Origin: Klebsormidium nitens
Taxonomy: Eukaryota > Streptophyta > Klebsormidiophyceae > Klebsormidiales > Klebsormidiaceae
Assembly (NCBI GenBank): GCA_000708835.1
Contig: DF236989.1
Span: forward strand, 237,285 to 301,284
Direction of reading: 5' to 3'
Length of the DNA: 64,000 bases
The stretch's first letter is position 1, and the number at the start of each line of letters is the position of its first letter. Below the pieces are notes generated by a model. The model had not been told where the DNA came from, ran no database searches, and saw only the letters and a program-made list of their open reading frames with translations. Both the position numbers and the translations under genes were made by a program. This document shows, one piece after another, positions 47,247 to 59,337 of the stretch.

Positions 47247-50200
47247 TTAGTCACATGTGGTCGCGACGGTTCTACTGCCGCCCCACAGGTTCAGCGGCCG
47301 GGTGCAAAGCCAATTACAGAGCCGGCTGAAGAAGTGGGCAAGCGTTCTCAAAAATACACACAAAGTGTCCCACTCTCTGAAGCATACCTGTTGTAAAGGA
47401 CGAAGGTGGAGTTGTGGGCCTTGACGTAGTCGTACGGGTGCTTGTTCGCGGACTTGACGATGGCATTCACCGTCTTGCTCAGGTTCTGCGAGCCGGGAAC
47501 ACATTGTTACTGTCTGGTGATCTGGCCAGCACACGCTTGGTAAGATGAAACTCGGATGATGATCAGCCAAGCTCCGAGATTGCTCCGACTGACACGAAAA
47601 CCCTAACCTGGTGAAGAACCTGCTTCGCACCCCTACACAGCCTAACCCCCAAACCGATTCTACTCGTCCCAGTGCGGTTACCTCGTTATCATCGGCTTAT
47701 GGTAAGTTCTCTCGAGTTTGTGTTTGATAAGGACGTCGTCGTTCCGTTCATCTTCCGTTCCGTCTTCCGTTCCGCACAGCCTTTGCCACGTGACCACGTG
47801 GGCTGCTTGAAGAACTCCAGGAGGCAATTGCCACCACTATGACCCCGGACAGGGACACATAAGCGCAGTGCAATGAAGAGCAGGACGCAATGGAAGCTGC
47901 AGACTCGGGCACCTTAACCTCGCATCCAAAGTCTGCGCCGTTAGGTGCGGAATTCGCGGGAATCGACGGTACAATAGACTCCTCGCCTTTGTGGGGACTA
48001 TCGAACACTCCGTCGAAAGCAGCACCTCGGGTGCTGAGGTTAAGGAGCCCGGAACAATGAGAGGGCGCTTACGTTCAGAGCGGGGCGGACTGTGAGCCCG
48101 TTGGCGGAGGTGTTCATCTGGCGGATCATGCGCAGCGCCTGGTTGTCAATGTAAGTCGCGACGTAGTTGTTGTCATCCGAGGCGACCTTGCTGGGGGAGT
48201 AGACGGCGAAAGACGTGATCGCGGCGGAGATCAGAGCCGCGATGAAGATGGTCAAGATCCACCCCCCGAACACCTGCGAACGAGCCGAAGGGAGTCAGCC
48301 GGATCGAAGGTGCAATGTGCAACGAACAGAAAGAACGTGATAGCGGGTGGCACCTGATCCTTCGGACAAGACGGAAGGTTCTGGTTCTCCAGACGGAAAA
48401 GAAGGCAGACATCAAAGCGCAGAAACATAAGAACGGCCACGAGCTGAGAGAGATGAGACGAGTGTGTAAAACGTGGGAAAAGCTTGCGGAAACTGTAGAG
48501 GAGGCTAGCTTACGATCCACAGCTTTGCTTTGGTGAGGCTGATAAATCCATGATAAAGGAATCCGCTCAATGAATTTGCAGATACTCGCGTTCATAGAAG
48601 CAAAGCACACCAGCAGTGCCTCTCCTGGCAAATCGCATAGCCTCAGAAGTGCCGTGCGGGAAACGGTGACCCTTTTGGAAGGCTAAAACGTTCGTGATTC
48701 ATGAGAAAGGAACAGACGAAACCGCCCACAAACCATAGCGTCGGGGGTTGGGCTTAAGGCAGCATCTATATAACCCACCTTGGTGATAACCCGCCAGTTG
48801 ACCCCCTTCGCTCCCTCGAAGAGCCCCATGGCAACGAGGGCGCCCGTGATGGTCTGGGTAGTGGACACGGGCAGGCCTGCCAAGCGGTATTTAAATAGTC
48901 AGGATTTATAATGAACATAAGTATTATTTTGGTTTGTTGTACTTCTATACATGAAGTGATTATTCAGTAATTGATTTTAGTTGCAGCTCTTTGCGACCAG
49001 GCTGCCGATTCGAGTAAGAGAGGGAAGCTTAAATAGTTACATGACTAGTAGTTAGTCGAGTCTGCGACAACTAGCTTGACTAACTTTCCAAGCTTCCTCC
49101 CCTATTTCAAACCGGCAGGTTGCTTGAGAAGAGCTCTATTTAATTAGTTAGTTGAGTAGTTAGTGACAAACGAGGCCGAGAAGGGCGGCTAGCCCGCGGT
49201 CGCGTCGCTCGGTGCAGTTCGACAACCGCATCTTAGAGAGGCGTGATGGCAACCTTTGAACAGAGATTTAGACGAAAGGGTCCGAACACGACGAGTTTCG
49301 GCCGCGGGTGTATTGACCATGTTACTATGCCAATACTAATCTCAGTGGTCAGGGTCCGATGCAGGAGTTCGGGTTAACAGGGGGCTAACCATATCTGGAG
49401 GAGAGGATGACGACGCCCGCGGTCGCGAGCTCGCAGCAGAATCCGCGCGCGTTGGTCATCTTGACGGACTTCACACCCAGCACCTGCAGAATCTTGTACC
49501 CGTACGTGGACAAACCAGCAACGATGCCAGCACCACCTGTAAGAGATGACGGACAGGTTTAGGAATAATAAGCGGCAGGTATAATAAGCTCGCCAATCTG
49601 GACGAGTGGGGTTAGTTTGATGGTTAGGGTGAGTGCGCGTGTGGAGCACTCAGATTGTTGGGTTAGGGGTTTAGTATTTTAATGGAGCTTATTATACCTG
49701 CCTCTGATAATCTATAAGTGAGTCCGTTGTCGGCAAGAGAACAGGGACCGATTGAGAAGATGAATGCAAGACCAGGAGTAGTTACAACGGCAACCGATGA
49801 GAAACGAACGGATTGTTGTGAAGTGAAGAAAGTGAGCCTTCATCACGAGTACTTTAAACATGATTTACTGACCGCCGACAAGTAGGATGGAGGGACTAGA
49901 AATGAGAAACGACGATCGAAAAATGGGAAATCTGATGTAACTTACCGTACACGAGGATCCACTTCTCGACATTGGTCTTAGGGGGCACCTTGCTTGTGTT
50001 CCTGCAACAGTAAAAGCGCTCAGCAATGAGGTCGGGAAACTTAAAGGCCAACCCTTTGAGATGGGCATTCATTCGATCTGGAAAGTCCAAAAAGGGGAAC
50101 GGTGCAGAAGCATGACGTGCAACAAATGCGAAAAGAGGACTTGGGAAAAACCGTACCTCGTGGAGACAATTGAATTCCGAGGAATGCAAGCGACGAAATG

Positions 50201-53200
50201 GATGAAATCCTCAACGAATCTAGTCCGTGACACAGACTCTCATGTACCTTCGTCTGCGCATCGTTTATGTTTTGAAGCCGGAAGCTGTTTCGGATACTCT
50301 CTTAAGAAACCTGATCAGAACCAAGCTGACGAACACGGAAAGCGGCCTTACCAGATTGTGTAGACAGCGGAGTAGGGTCCCATGGCGTTGGCAACGTCGT
50401 TGGAGCCGTGGGCGAAAGACATAACCATAGCAGAGAACACCTGCGGTCAATGCAAAGAAGAAAAGGTTAACCAATGCGCCTCTTTCCGCAACTCCAACTT
50501 TCAGCAACGACAGTTTGTGGAACAAGTAGATAGCACGATAGTCCGACAAGCAATCCCGTCTTGAGGAGCAGTATCAAAGAACCAATCCTACGAAGATTCT
50601 CAATTCGACCCCAAGCAAAACACGAGACAGAAGGCAAAACCCACTCGTTCTGCCCCAACGGCAAACACCGCACTCTGTGTGAATCAGCGTTCTGCCTTGC
50701 TTTGGAGTCATATCTACTACGATCTCGTTGTCGATCATGCACCTGGAGGTAACGGAACAAACGCTCCGTCTTGAAGTCGAAGACCTCGGCGCCCTCCCAA
50801 ATCTCTCCAACGCGGTCATCGGTGCCGATGGCATCGTGAACTTTGTAGTTAGCGCCGTAGGTCAGGGTCCTGACAAACCAGTTGCCGAAGATGAGCTTGC
50901 CTGCGCCCGTCTGTGCGAACTTGTTCACACCCATCTTGTCCATGGAGCGGTTCCACATGGTGTCCTTGCCTGCAAGAGCATCAAAGGCGAGGTGTGAATC
51001 GGCCACGGCCAGCGTCAGTTTCAAGAGGGTCCTTGAATCGGTTCGAGCCATCCAACCATATTGAAACCAAGAGAAAACTTAAGCATATGATAACCAGTTG
51101 ACGGTGAGAAAAAGAGAGAGTTACAGATTGAAGGATTTCAAAACCGGGGCAGAGTGTTCGCCTCGCGTAAGGCATTTCTCTGCTCTTCACTTGTAAGCGG
51201 CAATCAAGTGGCGGCTATTCGTTTTCCAAACAAAGCACAAAAGGCCATCAGCGGACGGGTCGACGCGTGTCTTACTCTCGTTGGCTGCTTCGACATCGGC
51301 CAGCGCACGCAGGCGAGCGGCTTCCTTGGGGTCGAGCTCGCAGGCCTCGATCTTGGCGGCCTCCATCTTACGGTCGGCTTCGGAGCTGCAGCCATAGCAG
51401 AGGTAGCGTTTCAGGTCCAGTGCAAATCCAACTTCATAAATCACAGGCATTTTTGGCTGTTAACCAAGGAAAAATATGGGCTGGTCAAAAAGTGGTATAT
51501 GTCCAGTAATCATTATTGGGGGGTAACTAGTCTTGGAGCAAGGTTACATACCGACTAGTTAGTTATCGGATAACCCGAGAGAAGGTCTAGTAAAGAACCC
51601 TGGTTAGCATCCAAAGCTTATTCCTGTGAAAGCGATCTGACTTGGGAAGAAAGGCAGTCACTGCCGTTCAAAGCAAGCACTGAAAAACACTATGTTTTGT
51701 CCAATTTGTGGGATTACAACCTGCCCTGTTGACTTTGATTCTCGAAGAGGGCAGCTAGAAAGCGCATCTACATGCACGTTGATTACACCACAGGAAAACA
51801 CCAATGACGTCACGGATCCACGTTGTCTGCTTTGACTACTAATGACAAGGCAGGTAGCGCAGCAAAAAAAATCGAGCCCTCGCCTTGTGCCTCTTTGCCT
51901 ACGAGGTAAATTGCTTGGTACAAATACTGCTGGGACAGCGCACTTTGAGTTACAAGCATTCTACGCGTCAAGCCAGAGTTGGATCGCTTTAACCAACCGG
52001 GTCTTCAACCAGAAAAATGTCCGTAATCTCTTCTCAACTTGGTCGAAGAAACGAAAGGCGATCGGACGAGGAGCTTCAACTTCAACATGGTGACTGTAAC
52101 CTCTTCAACTTGGTCGAAGAAACGAAAGGCAGTCAGAAACGAGTAGCTTCAAGCTCAACATGGAGCTGTGACTTCAGAGGAGATCACGCACCGCTCCCTG
52201 TCAGCGTCTGCCGCGTGGACTGCCTTCCAGAGCAGGGGCATGGCGATAAGTCCAATCAGAACGCCCATGCCGACAGCAATCACGACGCTGATCCACACGC
52301 TCTCAGCTCCCGATAGCTTTTGCACAGCAAGCAAAAAAGATCGGACGTCAGAAGGGACATCATGCTCGATAATAAGATTGGTTTGAACAGGCCTGCGAGA
52401 TGGGTGACATGTGCAATTTCCTGAGAATCGTAAACCGTTTTTAAGACCACTTTTCGGATCGCCGCCAGAAATATCAGGGCAGGTTGAATGTCAGAACCGG
52501 ACTTTTCAGAAAGCTTTGAGACTCACATCTGAAGGCAAAATTAAGACTGCTTGAATCTCTAACCCGGACCTTTCAGTCAGAAAACGTCCTTATAACCCTG
52601 TTGTGACTGCTCTTAAGCCGGGTTAGCACAATGGGTGGTGGAGCGATTCTCCCCAACAGACAGAGGAGAGATCGAAGAAACGGTGCATCAGTGGAAGACG
52701 TTCAAGTAGGGCCCGGGCAACGGGTCCAAGATTGCAAACAAAGTGTCGAGACAGGGGGTCCAAGGGGGGAACTTACGTCCCAGCTGCCATTCTTGTTGCC
52801 AGTCTGAATGACAAACATAACGACGACGAAGAAGGTCCCAGTCACCAGGATTGGGAACAGCTGCACGAAGGAAGCACAGATCGTGTGAGAAGCACGTCAG
52901 CTAGCTCGGGCGTCAAACGCCTCTCAGTTGATCCAGAGATTAGGCAGGCCTGTAACTCAAGAACGTTGGTCATGGATTGACCTTGCACTCCCGTTTCAGA
53001 GGAATAGCTGGTAGGCAACAACAGGGGGGAGTCTTCCGATCCTGTTAGGCTCACGACTTACGAAAGCTTCAAGAGACCCAGTCGTTATATCAGAGCAACA
53101 AACAAGGTGGGCTCCCAAACAGCTCATATTCCCCTACAGTCAAATCAGATGCTTTCAGGTGTTTACAAAGGCGACCTGATACAATGCAACACGCATCATG

Positions 53201-55631
53201 GCAATCTCCACACACGCCTGCTCATATGCAGATCAGAAGAGTGCGACAGTGGGAGGCGCGACTTACGTAGAAGGCGCGGATGAAAGAGTGCGGCGAGCGG
53301 AGGACGAAGGTGCGCAGCAGGAAGAAGAGAATGGACACCAGGATGCCGGAGCTGATTGGAGACACCACCCACTGCACTGAAGAAGGGGTCAGCAACGAGA
53401 AATATAAGAGCTCACGTTGGGCTATAAGAGCTCACATTAAATATAGAGGTTACGTTGGGCCTTTTGCCACTGGTCCAACGAATCTTAGGTCTGCACGCCA
53501 GGTTTATCGTCGAGGTCTCAGCAGAAACAAGGGGGGAAGATCGAGCACATGTGAGCAGACAAATCCGGAAGAAGGTGCAACTAGGCAGATAGGAGGCGGC
53601 ATCAGTTTCTGATTCAGAGGTTGAAGTCGGAACATTCTGATACCTTTCCATACTGGGGCGTCTGATGACCTCACAATGAAACCTTCCGTGGCTGAAAGAG
53701 CTGGTCTTGTCTTCTTGAGAAGCGGGACAAAAACGGAACGGGGTTTCTGGCGTGCAAGCAAACTCCTTCCGTCACATTGAATGGCAGAGGGCAAGTAACG
53801 CACCTGGAGGAAGATGATGCTCATGCCCTTGAGATACGGGAACTCGTTATTGCCCGCGCTGTTAATGTTCAGCTTGCTCCCAGGCCCTTATTGGAACTTG
53901 AGGCGATCTTTACGAATCTGGATAGGGAAACCGAGACCCACCTGGAGGAAGATGATGCTCATGCCCTTGAGTACGGGAAGTCGTTGTCCCCCGTCGCGGG
54001 GTTGATGTTCAGCTTGCTCCACACCACAGCATACCGGCCGCGGATGACCCAGGCCATGCCCACGATTGCGCCAACTGTAAGAGGAGGAGGACCTTTGGGT
54101 ACCAAAATGCTACTAAGGGAGAAAACGAAGAAACACGATCGAAGCATGGGTCTTGGCACATCAAATGCATCAGTTGACACAACCAAAGTTGAGAGAGTCC
54201 CGAGGAGAGCGTCGGCTCACCTGTGGTATGAGTGGTGGAGACTGGCAGCTCCAGGTGGCACGCGAAGTTGTCCCAGAACGCCGCCATGATCATGACCGCG
54301 AGCATACCCATCATCAGCAGCTCTGCACACCAAAAACAAGCCCTCAAAGCGGTTCAGACAAGTTGCTCAAGCATAACCCAACCACAGGCCCACCCATGTA
54401 TGCAGAAGCACACAGGGGTTTTTGAGAGGTTTGCCCATCCGATAAGAGTAAAAGGCAGCTTTCAACACTATGCAGAGGGGCCAAATCACGGACAGCTGGT
54501 GAAATGCCTGATTGAAATACTTGAGGCGAGATGGTGGCGAGCTGTAAAGGTCGATCACCTGGGGTGTTGGTGAAAAGCCCCACGTTGGCGATCTTGTTCT
54601 TAACAGCTGCACAAAGGAAAAACAGGTTCGTCAGGCTATTGATACCAGAAACAATGATTGAGGAAAGGCACAAAGAAGGTTTGCCCATCGTTTGGAGCCA
54701 ATGGCCTCAGAAGCCCTCACACTTGAGCTTCAAGCCCTTGAAGACTAATCTGCTGCTCCCAACCTTGGTTCCGCAAAAGCAGATTCTTGCTAATATGCAA
54801 TCACACACTCCAAACCTCCATCCGTCTTGCTTCACCAAGGAGGAGAAGCAGGCCTAGCGATTACAAACACGCACGGGCAAGGACTCTTGAAAAATACATC
54901 ATAACACCTGAGGCAGCATCTGAGAGGACTCGTTGCGCTTACTGTCAGTGACTCCTGCTCCAAGCAGAAGCGCTCCCAGGAATTCGCAGACAGCTGCTAT
55001 CATGATGGCCTGGGGCATGGACAGGGCTTTGGACCCAACTGAAGTGGCGAACGAGTTGGCCTGCGGGTGGGAGAAGAAGGAGGAAATCAAGAATCCAGGG
55101 GGGAAAAATTGAAAGAATCCGTTACCTAGGGGGCAGGTGTAGCTAGTGCGCTGTTTGTTCCTCAAAATTGATGCAAAAGATAGGGGACCCGACAACGCAC
55201 CCAGAGGAGGATCAACTGCCAGCGTTGTTGGGTTGCCTGCTCAAAGCATCTTGGAACAAAACAAGAAGGAATCAACTTCATATTTGCAGGTTACCCATGA
55301 GAGACAGCATCATACTTGCTAAGCTGGAGGGGCAAATGTATCGTTTTCAGAACTGCTTGTTAGCGATTCAGAGTATTGACAGATGCAAGGATTGCCAGGG
55401 GGCACAGACAGCAGAGAGATAATAAGTTCTTGGCCCTGTCGTCCCATCCACACATTCCTCTCTGTCCAATAGAACCCCGTTTGACCAGACGGTTGCAGTC
55501 ACAAGAGTCAATACGTATGTGTATATTCTCGGGAAACTTACCACATCGTTGGCGCCGATCCCAAAGGCGCAGATGAAACTGACAACAGTTGAGATCGCAA
55601 AGATCCATGTGTACTGGTCGAACTGAGCCAT
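47247..55631 (-). CDS. PiT/PHO4-family Na+(H+)/phosphate symporter A
   Basis: Model, minus strand: 55631-55542, 55060-54943, 54606-54559, 54322-54221, 54074-53942, 53371-53267, 52860-52777, 52316-52192, 51385-51276, 50969-50743, 50440-50352, 50001-49946, 49536-49390, 48876-48779, 48273-48073, 47485-47388, 47325-47247. Exon 5 is one nucleotide short; allowing for that the product is 636 aa. SLC20/PHO4 proteins import phosphate with Na+ or H+ at the plasma membrane. Both inverted family signatures are present: GIGANDVANS near 25-33 and GSNDVANAMGP near 393-403. Also visible are PVSTTHT and PVSTTQT, multiple membrane helices, and a charged cytosolic loop about 255-360. Exon 8 has a weak acceptor and the last exon rests on phase only. 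The tandem paralogue B lies upstream on the same strand. Confidence 0.87.
49574..49702. repeat. 18-bp inverted repeat pair
   Basis: GGCAGGTATAATAAGCTC at 49574-49591 is matched perfectly, inverted, at 49685-49702. The pair encloses about 93 bp in the intron upstream of symporter A exon 13. It could be a tiny MITE or a hairpin. No clear target-site duplication is seen. Confidence 0.85.
52028..52174. repeat. tandem duplication of about 73 bp in symporter A intron
   Basis: Two imperfect units share CTTGGTCGAAGAAACGAAAG and a later AGCTTCAA-CTCAACATGG segment. They lie immediately downstream, in gene sense, of exon 8's donor. Confidence 0.8.
53802..53880 (-). repeat. intact echo of symporter A exon 5 end
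   Basis: Diverged copy of 53940-54019, the 3' half of exon 5 plus donor. On the minus strand it reads SKLNI...FPYLKGMSIIFLQ and then GTGCGT without a frame break. The main copy lacks one A between 53971 and 53972 (plus strand) and stops soon after FPY. The echo has a poor acceptor (an AATAAG), so its use as an exon is unproven. Confidence 0.85.
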
Positions 55632-58600
55632 CTTGACCAAGGGGAGTTGGGGCAAGCGAGCACTGTGTCTGCAATGACAGGGAAAAGGCCATAAGCTGGT
55701 GGCTGCTGCCAAAAATTCCATGTAGCAGGTAGAGGGCCCAAGCAGAGGAGAGTTGGTGTCTGTTAGCGCAGATTGGTTAGATACATCAAGCAGCATTAAG
55801 ACATCAATTCAAAGTTCAGGGTATCCTGCATATTCCAGCCAGCCAGCTCGGCGACCAACGGCGCGCTATCATTGATCAGCTGTAAGAGCTCTACCAAGCA
55901 CCAGCGCACAACGCTCCAAGGGCCAGAAGTTCTGGAGTCAGCGGGAAGAAATGGGCCTCCTGCCTATATTGTCATGACCAGCTTTCAGTACGCGGCTCTG
56001 GAAGGGATTTATCGCACGGTCCCATATCGAAGAACTTATAGCCCGTCCCAAGCTGCGGATGCAATGCAGCAAGCTCCAAGGCCGATCAGCAAGCGGTGCC
56101 CTGCTCGATCAATGGCGTGGAGTAGACCGGTCGTGTTGACTCACCTTCAAACAAGTTGCAACGGCAGCAGGGGCGCCCCCGACGTGAAGACAAGATGGAA
56201 GAAGTTCACCTCCAAACTTCTCCTCCGAACTTCTTCTCAAGAGACAAGTGCCGCAAAGGACCTGGCTTGGTGGCCTATGCGGCTATGATACGGTTACCGT
56301 ACTGAGTGAAAGGGTGTGATTCGGACATCACTTCGAAGTTCGCTGGTGTCGTCGGTCGACCAAAATGAGCTGGATGTTCACACCTTTAATACCATATTGC
56401 AACATCCAAAGAGCATCTTTTTGGAATCTTTCTCGAGCTGCCCTTATTAGGTACCGTCACTTTAAAGTGGCACCCGGTCATCGGTATAAGAGGCGCGCTT
56501 AATTTGGCTGGAGGGGCACAAGCCCTGCGCCACCTCCGGCGGGGCCTTGTCCTTAGATGGCAAGGCCCCGGCGCCCGCCTTATATGTACCGGGTCACATT
56601 TTTCAGATCGAGTAAGAGCACCGTCGCACCTATAGGTACATGATTTTGCCCTTTTTTGAAATTGGATCGAAGATGTATTCCTGGACTAGCCCTGGACACA
56701 ATGTTCGTGGCGAAACTAATTCTTTTCGCCAATTTGATTTTCGCCAGATTTTTCGCCAATTAGTGTCTGGGAGCTCCTATTTAGTGTATTCCAAGATTTG
56801 TTTTCGCCACGATCACTGCCTGGACAGCCCTGGACTAGAATCGCAGATCCGTTAACTATTAAAAGAGCATAAATCAGCGTGGGAAAGCATGTTTTCCCGC
56901 CTGTTCGAATCCGGCTGGGCGCCCGGCCAGGTCCAAAGCCTCAAGGCCCCCCGGGTCCCCCCCTTCCCACCTCGATCGGTCGACGGAGGCAACCCAAGCC
57001 TCCCCCCCTCAACAGAACACCTTAAACCGGGTGCCACTTCAAAGTAACGGTACCCTAAACGGGTAGACAACGGCACTGGGCAACACGTACGGAAAACGTG
57101 AGAACGCCGAGCCGGCCTTTCACGAAAGGATCTCACCGGGGGGCATTATCCCACCTACCGGGTACCCTTCTGGAAGGCGCCCGCGTTAATGGCCTCCCAA
57201 GCGCCTCACAAGTTGGGGGGGCGATTGCCAGGGGGCACGATGGCTGGTGGCGGGCCCCCTGTGGAAACGCTGCTCTGCGCCGTGCGGCCTGGAGGCCGTA
57301 GGTCTCGTAGGTTTGTCGTCAGTCTGCCACGAATCCTACCGGGCCCAGGTGGCCATGTTACGGAGGTGGGGAACGCAAGAGAATGAACATGCCACTGCGG
57401 CCGTACAGTGTCGACATACTCCGAAGTAGGTATTTAATGTCGACATTAAACAAGGTTCGAACTATAGGCTTTGGGTTCCGGCGTGGATACTCCCGGGGCC
57501 CCGGCCGCCTGGGCGGCCGCCGCCGGTAGCCCTAGCAAATAGGAGGGAATTGGGTTGTCCAGGGCGACGTTGTCCCAAGTCCCCGGGCGACCCAGCCCAA
57601 GCGGGGAAGGAATCTTTATGAAACAAGAAGACGAGCGCGCTGTGTGTACACAACGGATCCAAGGATGGGGGGGACTGGCCGACACTTCGCCCACACAATT
57701 CGCTCATGCTAAACGTCATCCCGGCCGGCTCTTTCCTACCAAATCTACTAAGATACTTCGTTAAATGCAACGCGAGAACACCGCGAGAATAACTGGATAA
57801 CGAACCCCTGGAACGCCATCTTCTTCTTCCCCCTCCCAGGTACCTACTAGACAGATGGTCTTCATCAAATGATGCACATGCCTCAAGCGGACGTGGGGCG
57901 GACATTGAAACACTGGATGTAAAAGAGATGCGGGGAGGAAATTCTCAGTCGAACAAATGGATCTTCGACTAGCGTGCTTGCCAGAATGCTAATGCTTGAT
58001 CTGTTATGTGCATAAACTATGCCTTGAATTTAACAATGCATCGTTTTGTAAGTTTATATCTTTGACATAGCCAGTTTGATCAGTTCTCCCTCGGGCGGGA
58101 GACATAGTCTCAATCGTGTGCGGCTTTCAATGAGAATAATGATACGTTCTGGCTCAACTGTCTACCGATTATTGTGTTGAATGTCCACATAAGTTCTTGA
58201 AAATGCATGCCGGTTTATAGCAGGGTCTCGGAGGCTGGAATTGCAGGCTGCCTGGACCGGCTGATTCCGGGCGGGCATCCATATGAGCCTAAGATACGTT
58301 AGGCCGCAAAATCAACACAACCTATAAGGATTTTACGATCCTAAATCCCCCTCAAATTGGCAGGCCGGGTGCGCGTGTCACACCTCTTGAGTATTCTGGT
58401 TTTGAGTGGTGGATATAGGGGTTGCATGTTCTAACGAATTTGCAAAAGCAAGCAAGCTTGAATTATGTGTAAGAATCTTTCATATTGACATGCTACGACT
58501 ATAAAAGCGCTGGCTGAACTCCGTAGCTTGGAAGACCATGTGCATCACAATTTGAAAGGAGAGTGTCACGTTTTTTAGTCTTCAAGACTTACTAATTATT

Positions 58601-59337
58601 CAAAGAGTTGTAGACCCCTTCTCTTTGACTCACCATTGAGGGAAGCGTGTTCCCGATTATTACAGTTCGAGTCGGAAATTGCTGAGCGTTTCTCGAGGAT
58701 TCCCAATGAGACTCGGAGCTGGCTGCCGGCTTATAAGGTGGCAAGATTAATGTAAAGCAAAAGAAGCAGATTCTGAGAGGCAACATTTCTCAAACAAGGA
58801 CAAAGCAGCAATCCGAGCGACTATTTAGCAGATGCATGTGTGTGATCACAATCTAGACAAAAATACGACAAGGGATTTGCCAAACTTAGGCACGCAAGTC
58901 AAAGGACGCCCTTAAATGATTCCAGATTGCAGGCGATTATAGAAACTGACCACGTGAACTTCGGAGTATGTATGGTTACTGATACAGATTTGAAATTTCC
59001 TACACCTGCGAGTACTATAATCGCCGCTGGTTCAATTGTCAGTTTTGAATGGCATCCATTGTCTGCTACAAAATTTGGGATGTACAAAACAATCATCTCA
59101 CCTATTGTACACCGTTGATGTCCTAGGCTGTCAGCCCTCGATACAATACGCATGACTACCTATCTTGGATTTTGTCAGACCAAAGTAAGACACTCTGAAC
59201 CAGCTTCAACTAATAACCTGCTAAGAATCACGCGAATAATTTCTTTGTTATACAAGCTTACGCCGAGAGGAGAACCAAGCCATCTGTGCGTGCCAACTAG
59301 CTGGAACGACAATCGGAAAATCGGTGCGCGCCAATCT
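55632..59337. other. intergenic region between tandem symporter genes
   Basis: About 3.7 kb holding the promoter of symporter A near its right-hand start codon (the gene runs leftward from 55631), the 605-bp inverted-repeat element, and a GC-rich tract at about 57060-57960 with open frames I do not recognise. 58000-59300 is AT-rich with nothing recognised. Confidence 0.5.
56450..57054. mobile_element. MITE-like element with 29-bp terminal inverted repeats
   Basis: 56450-56478 and the reverse complement of 57026-57054 match at 27 of 29 positions, both starting GGTACCGT and ending GCACCCGGT. The 605-bp interior has no transposase frame. It includes a GC-rich hairpin-like stretch and an inner inverted pair around TGGCGAAA. 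No clean target-site duplication is visible (flanks TTA and CTA). A non-autonomous DNA transposon is the likely identity. Confidence 0.75.

Noticed and set aside
56905-56925. TTCGAATCC tRNA T-loop-like motif
   Set aside because: No T-stem pairing, acceptor stem or anticodon arm can be drawn around it.
57462-57905. 147-codon minus-strand ORF in the inter-symporter region
   Set aside because: Gly/Arg/Ser-rich with no recognisable motif and no splice context. It may be repeat-derived; coding status cannot be supported.
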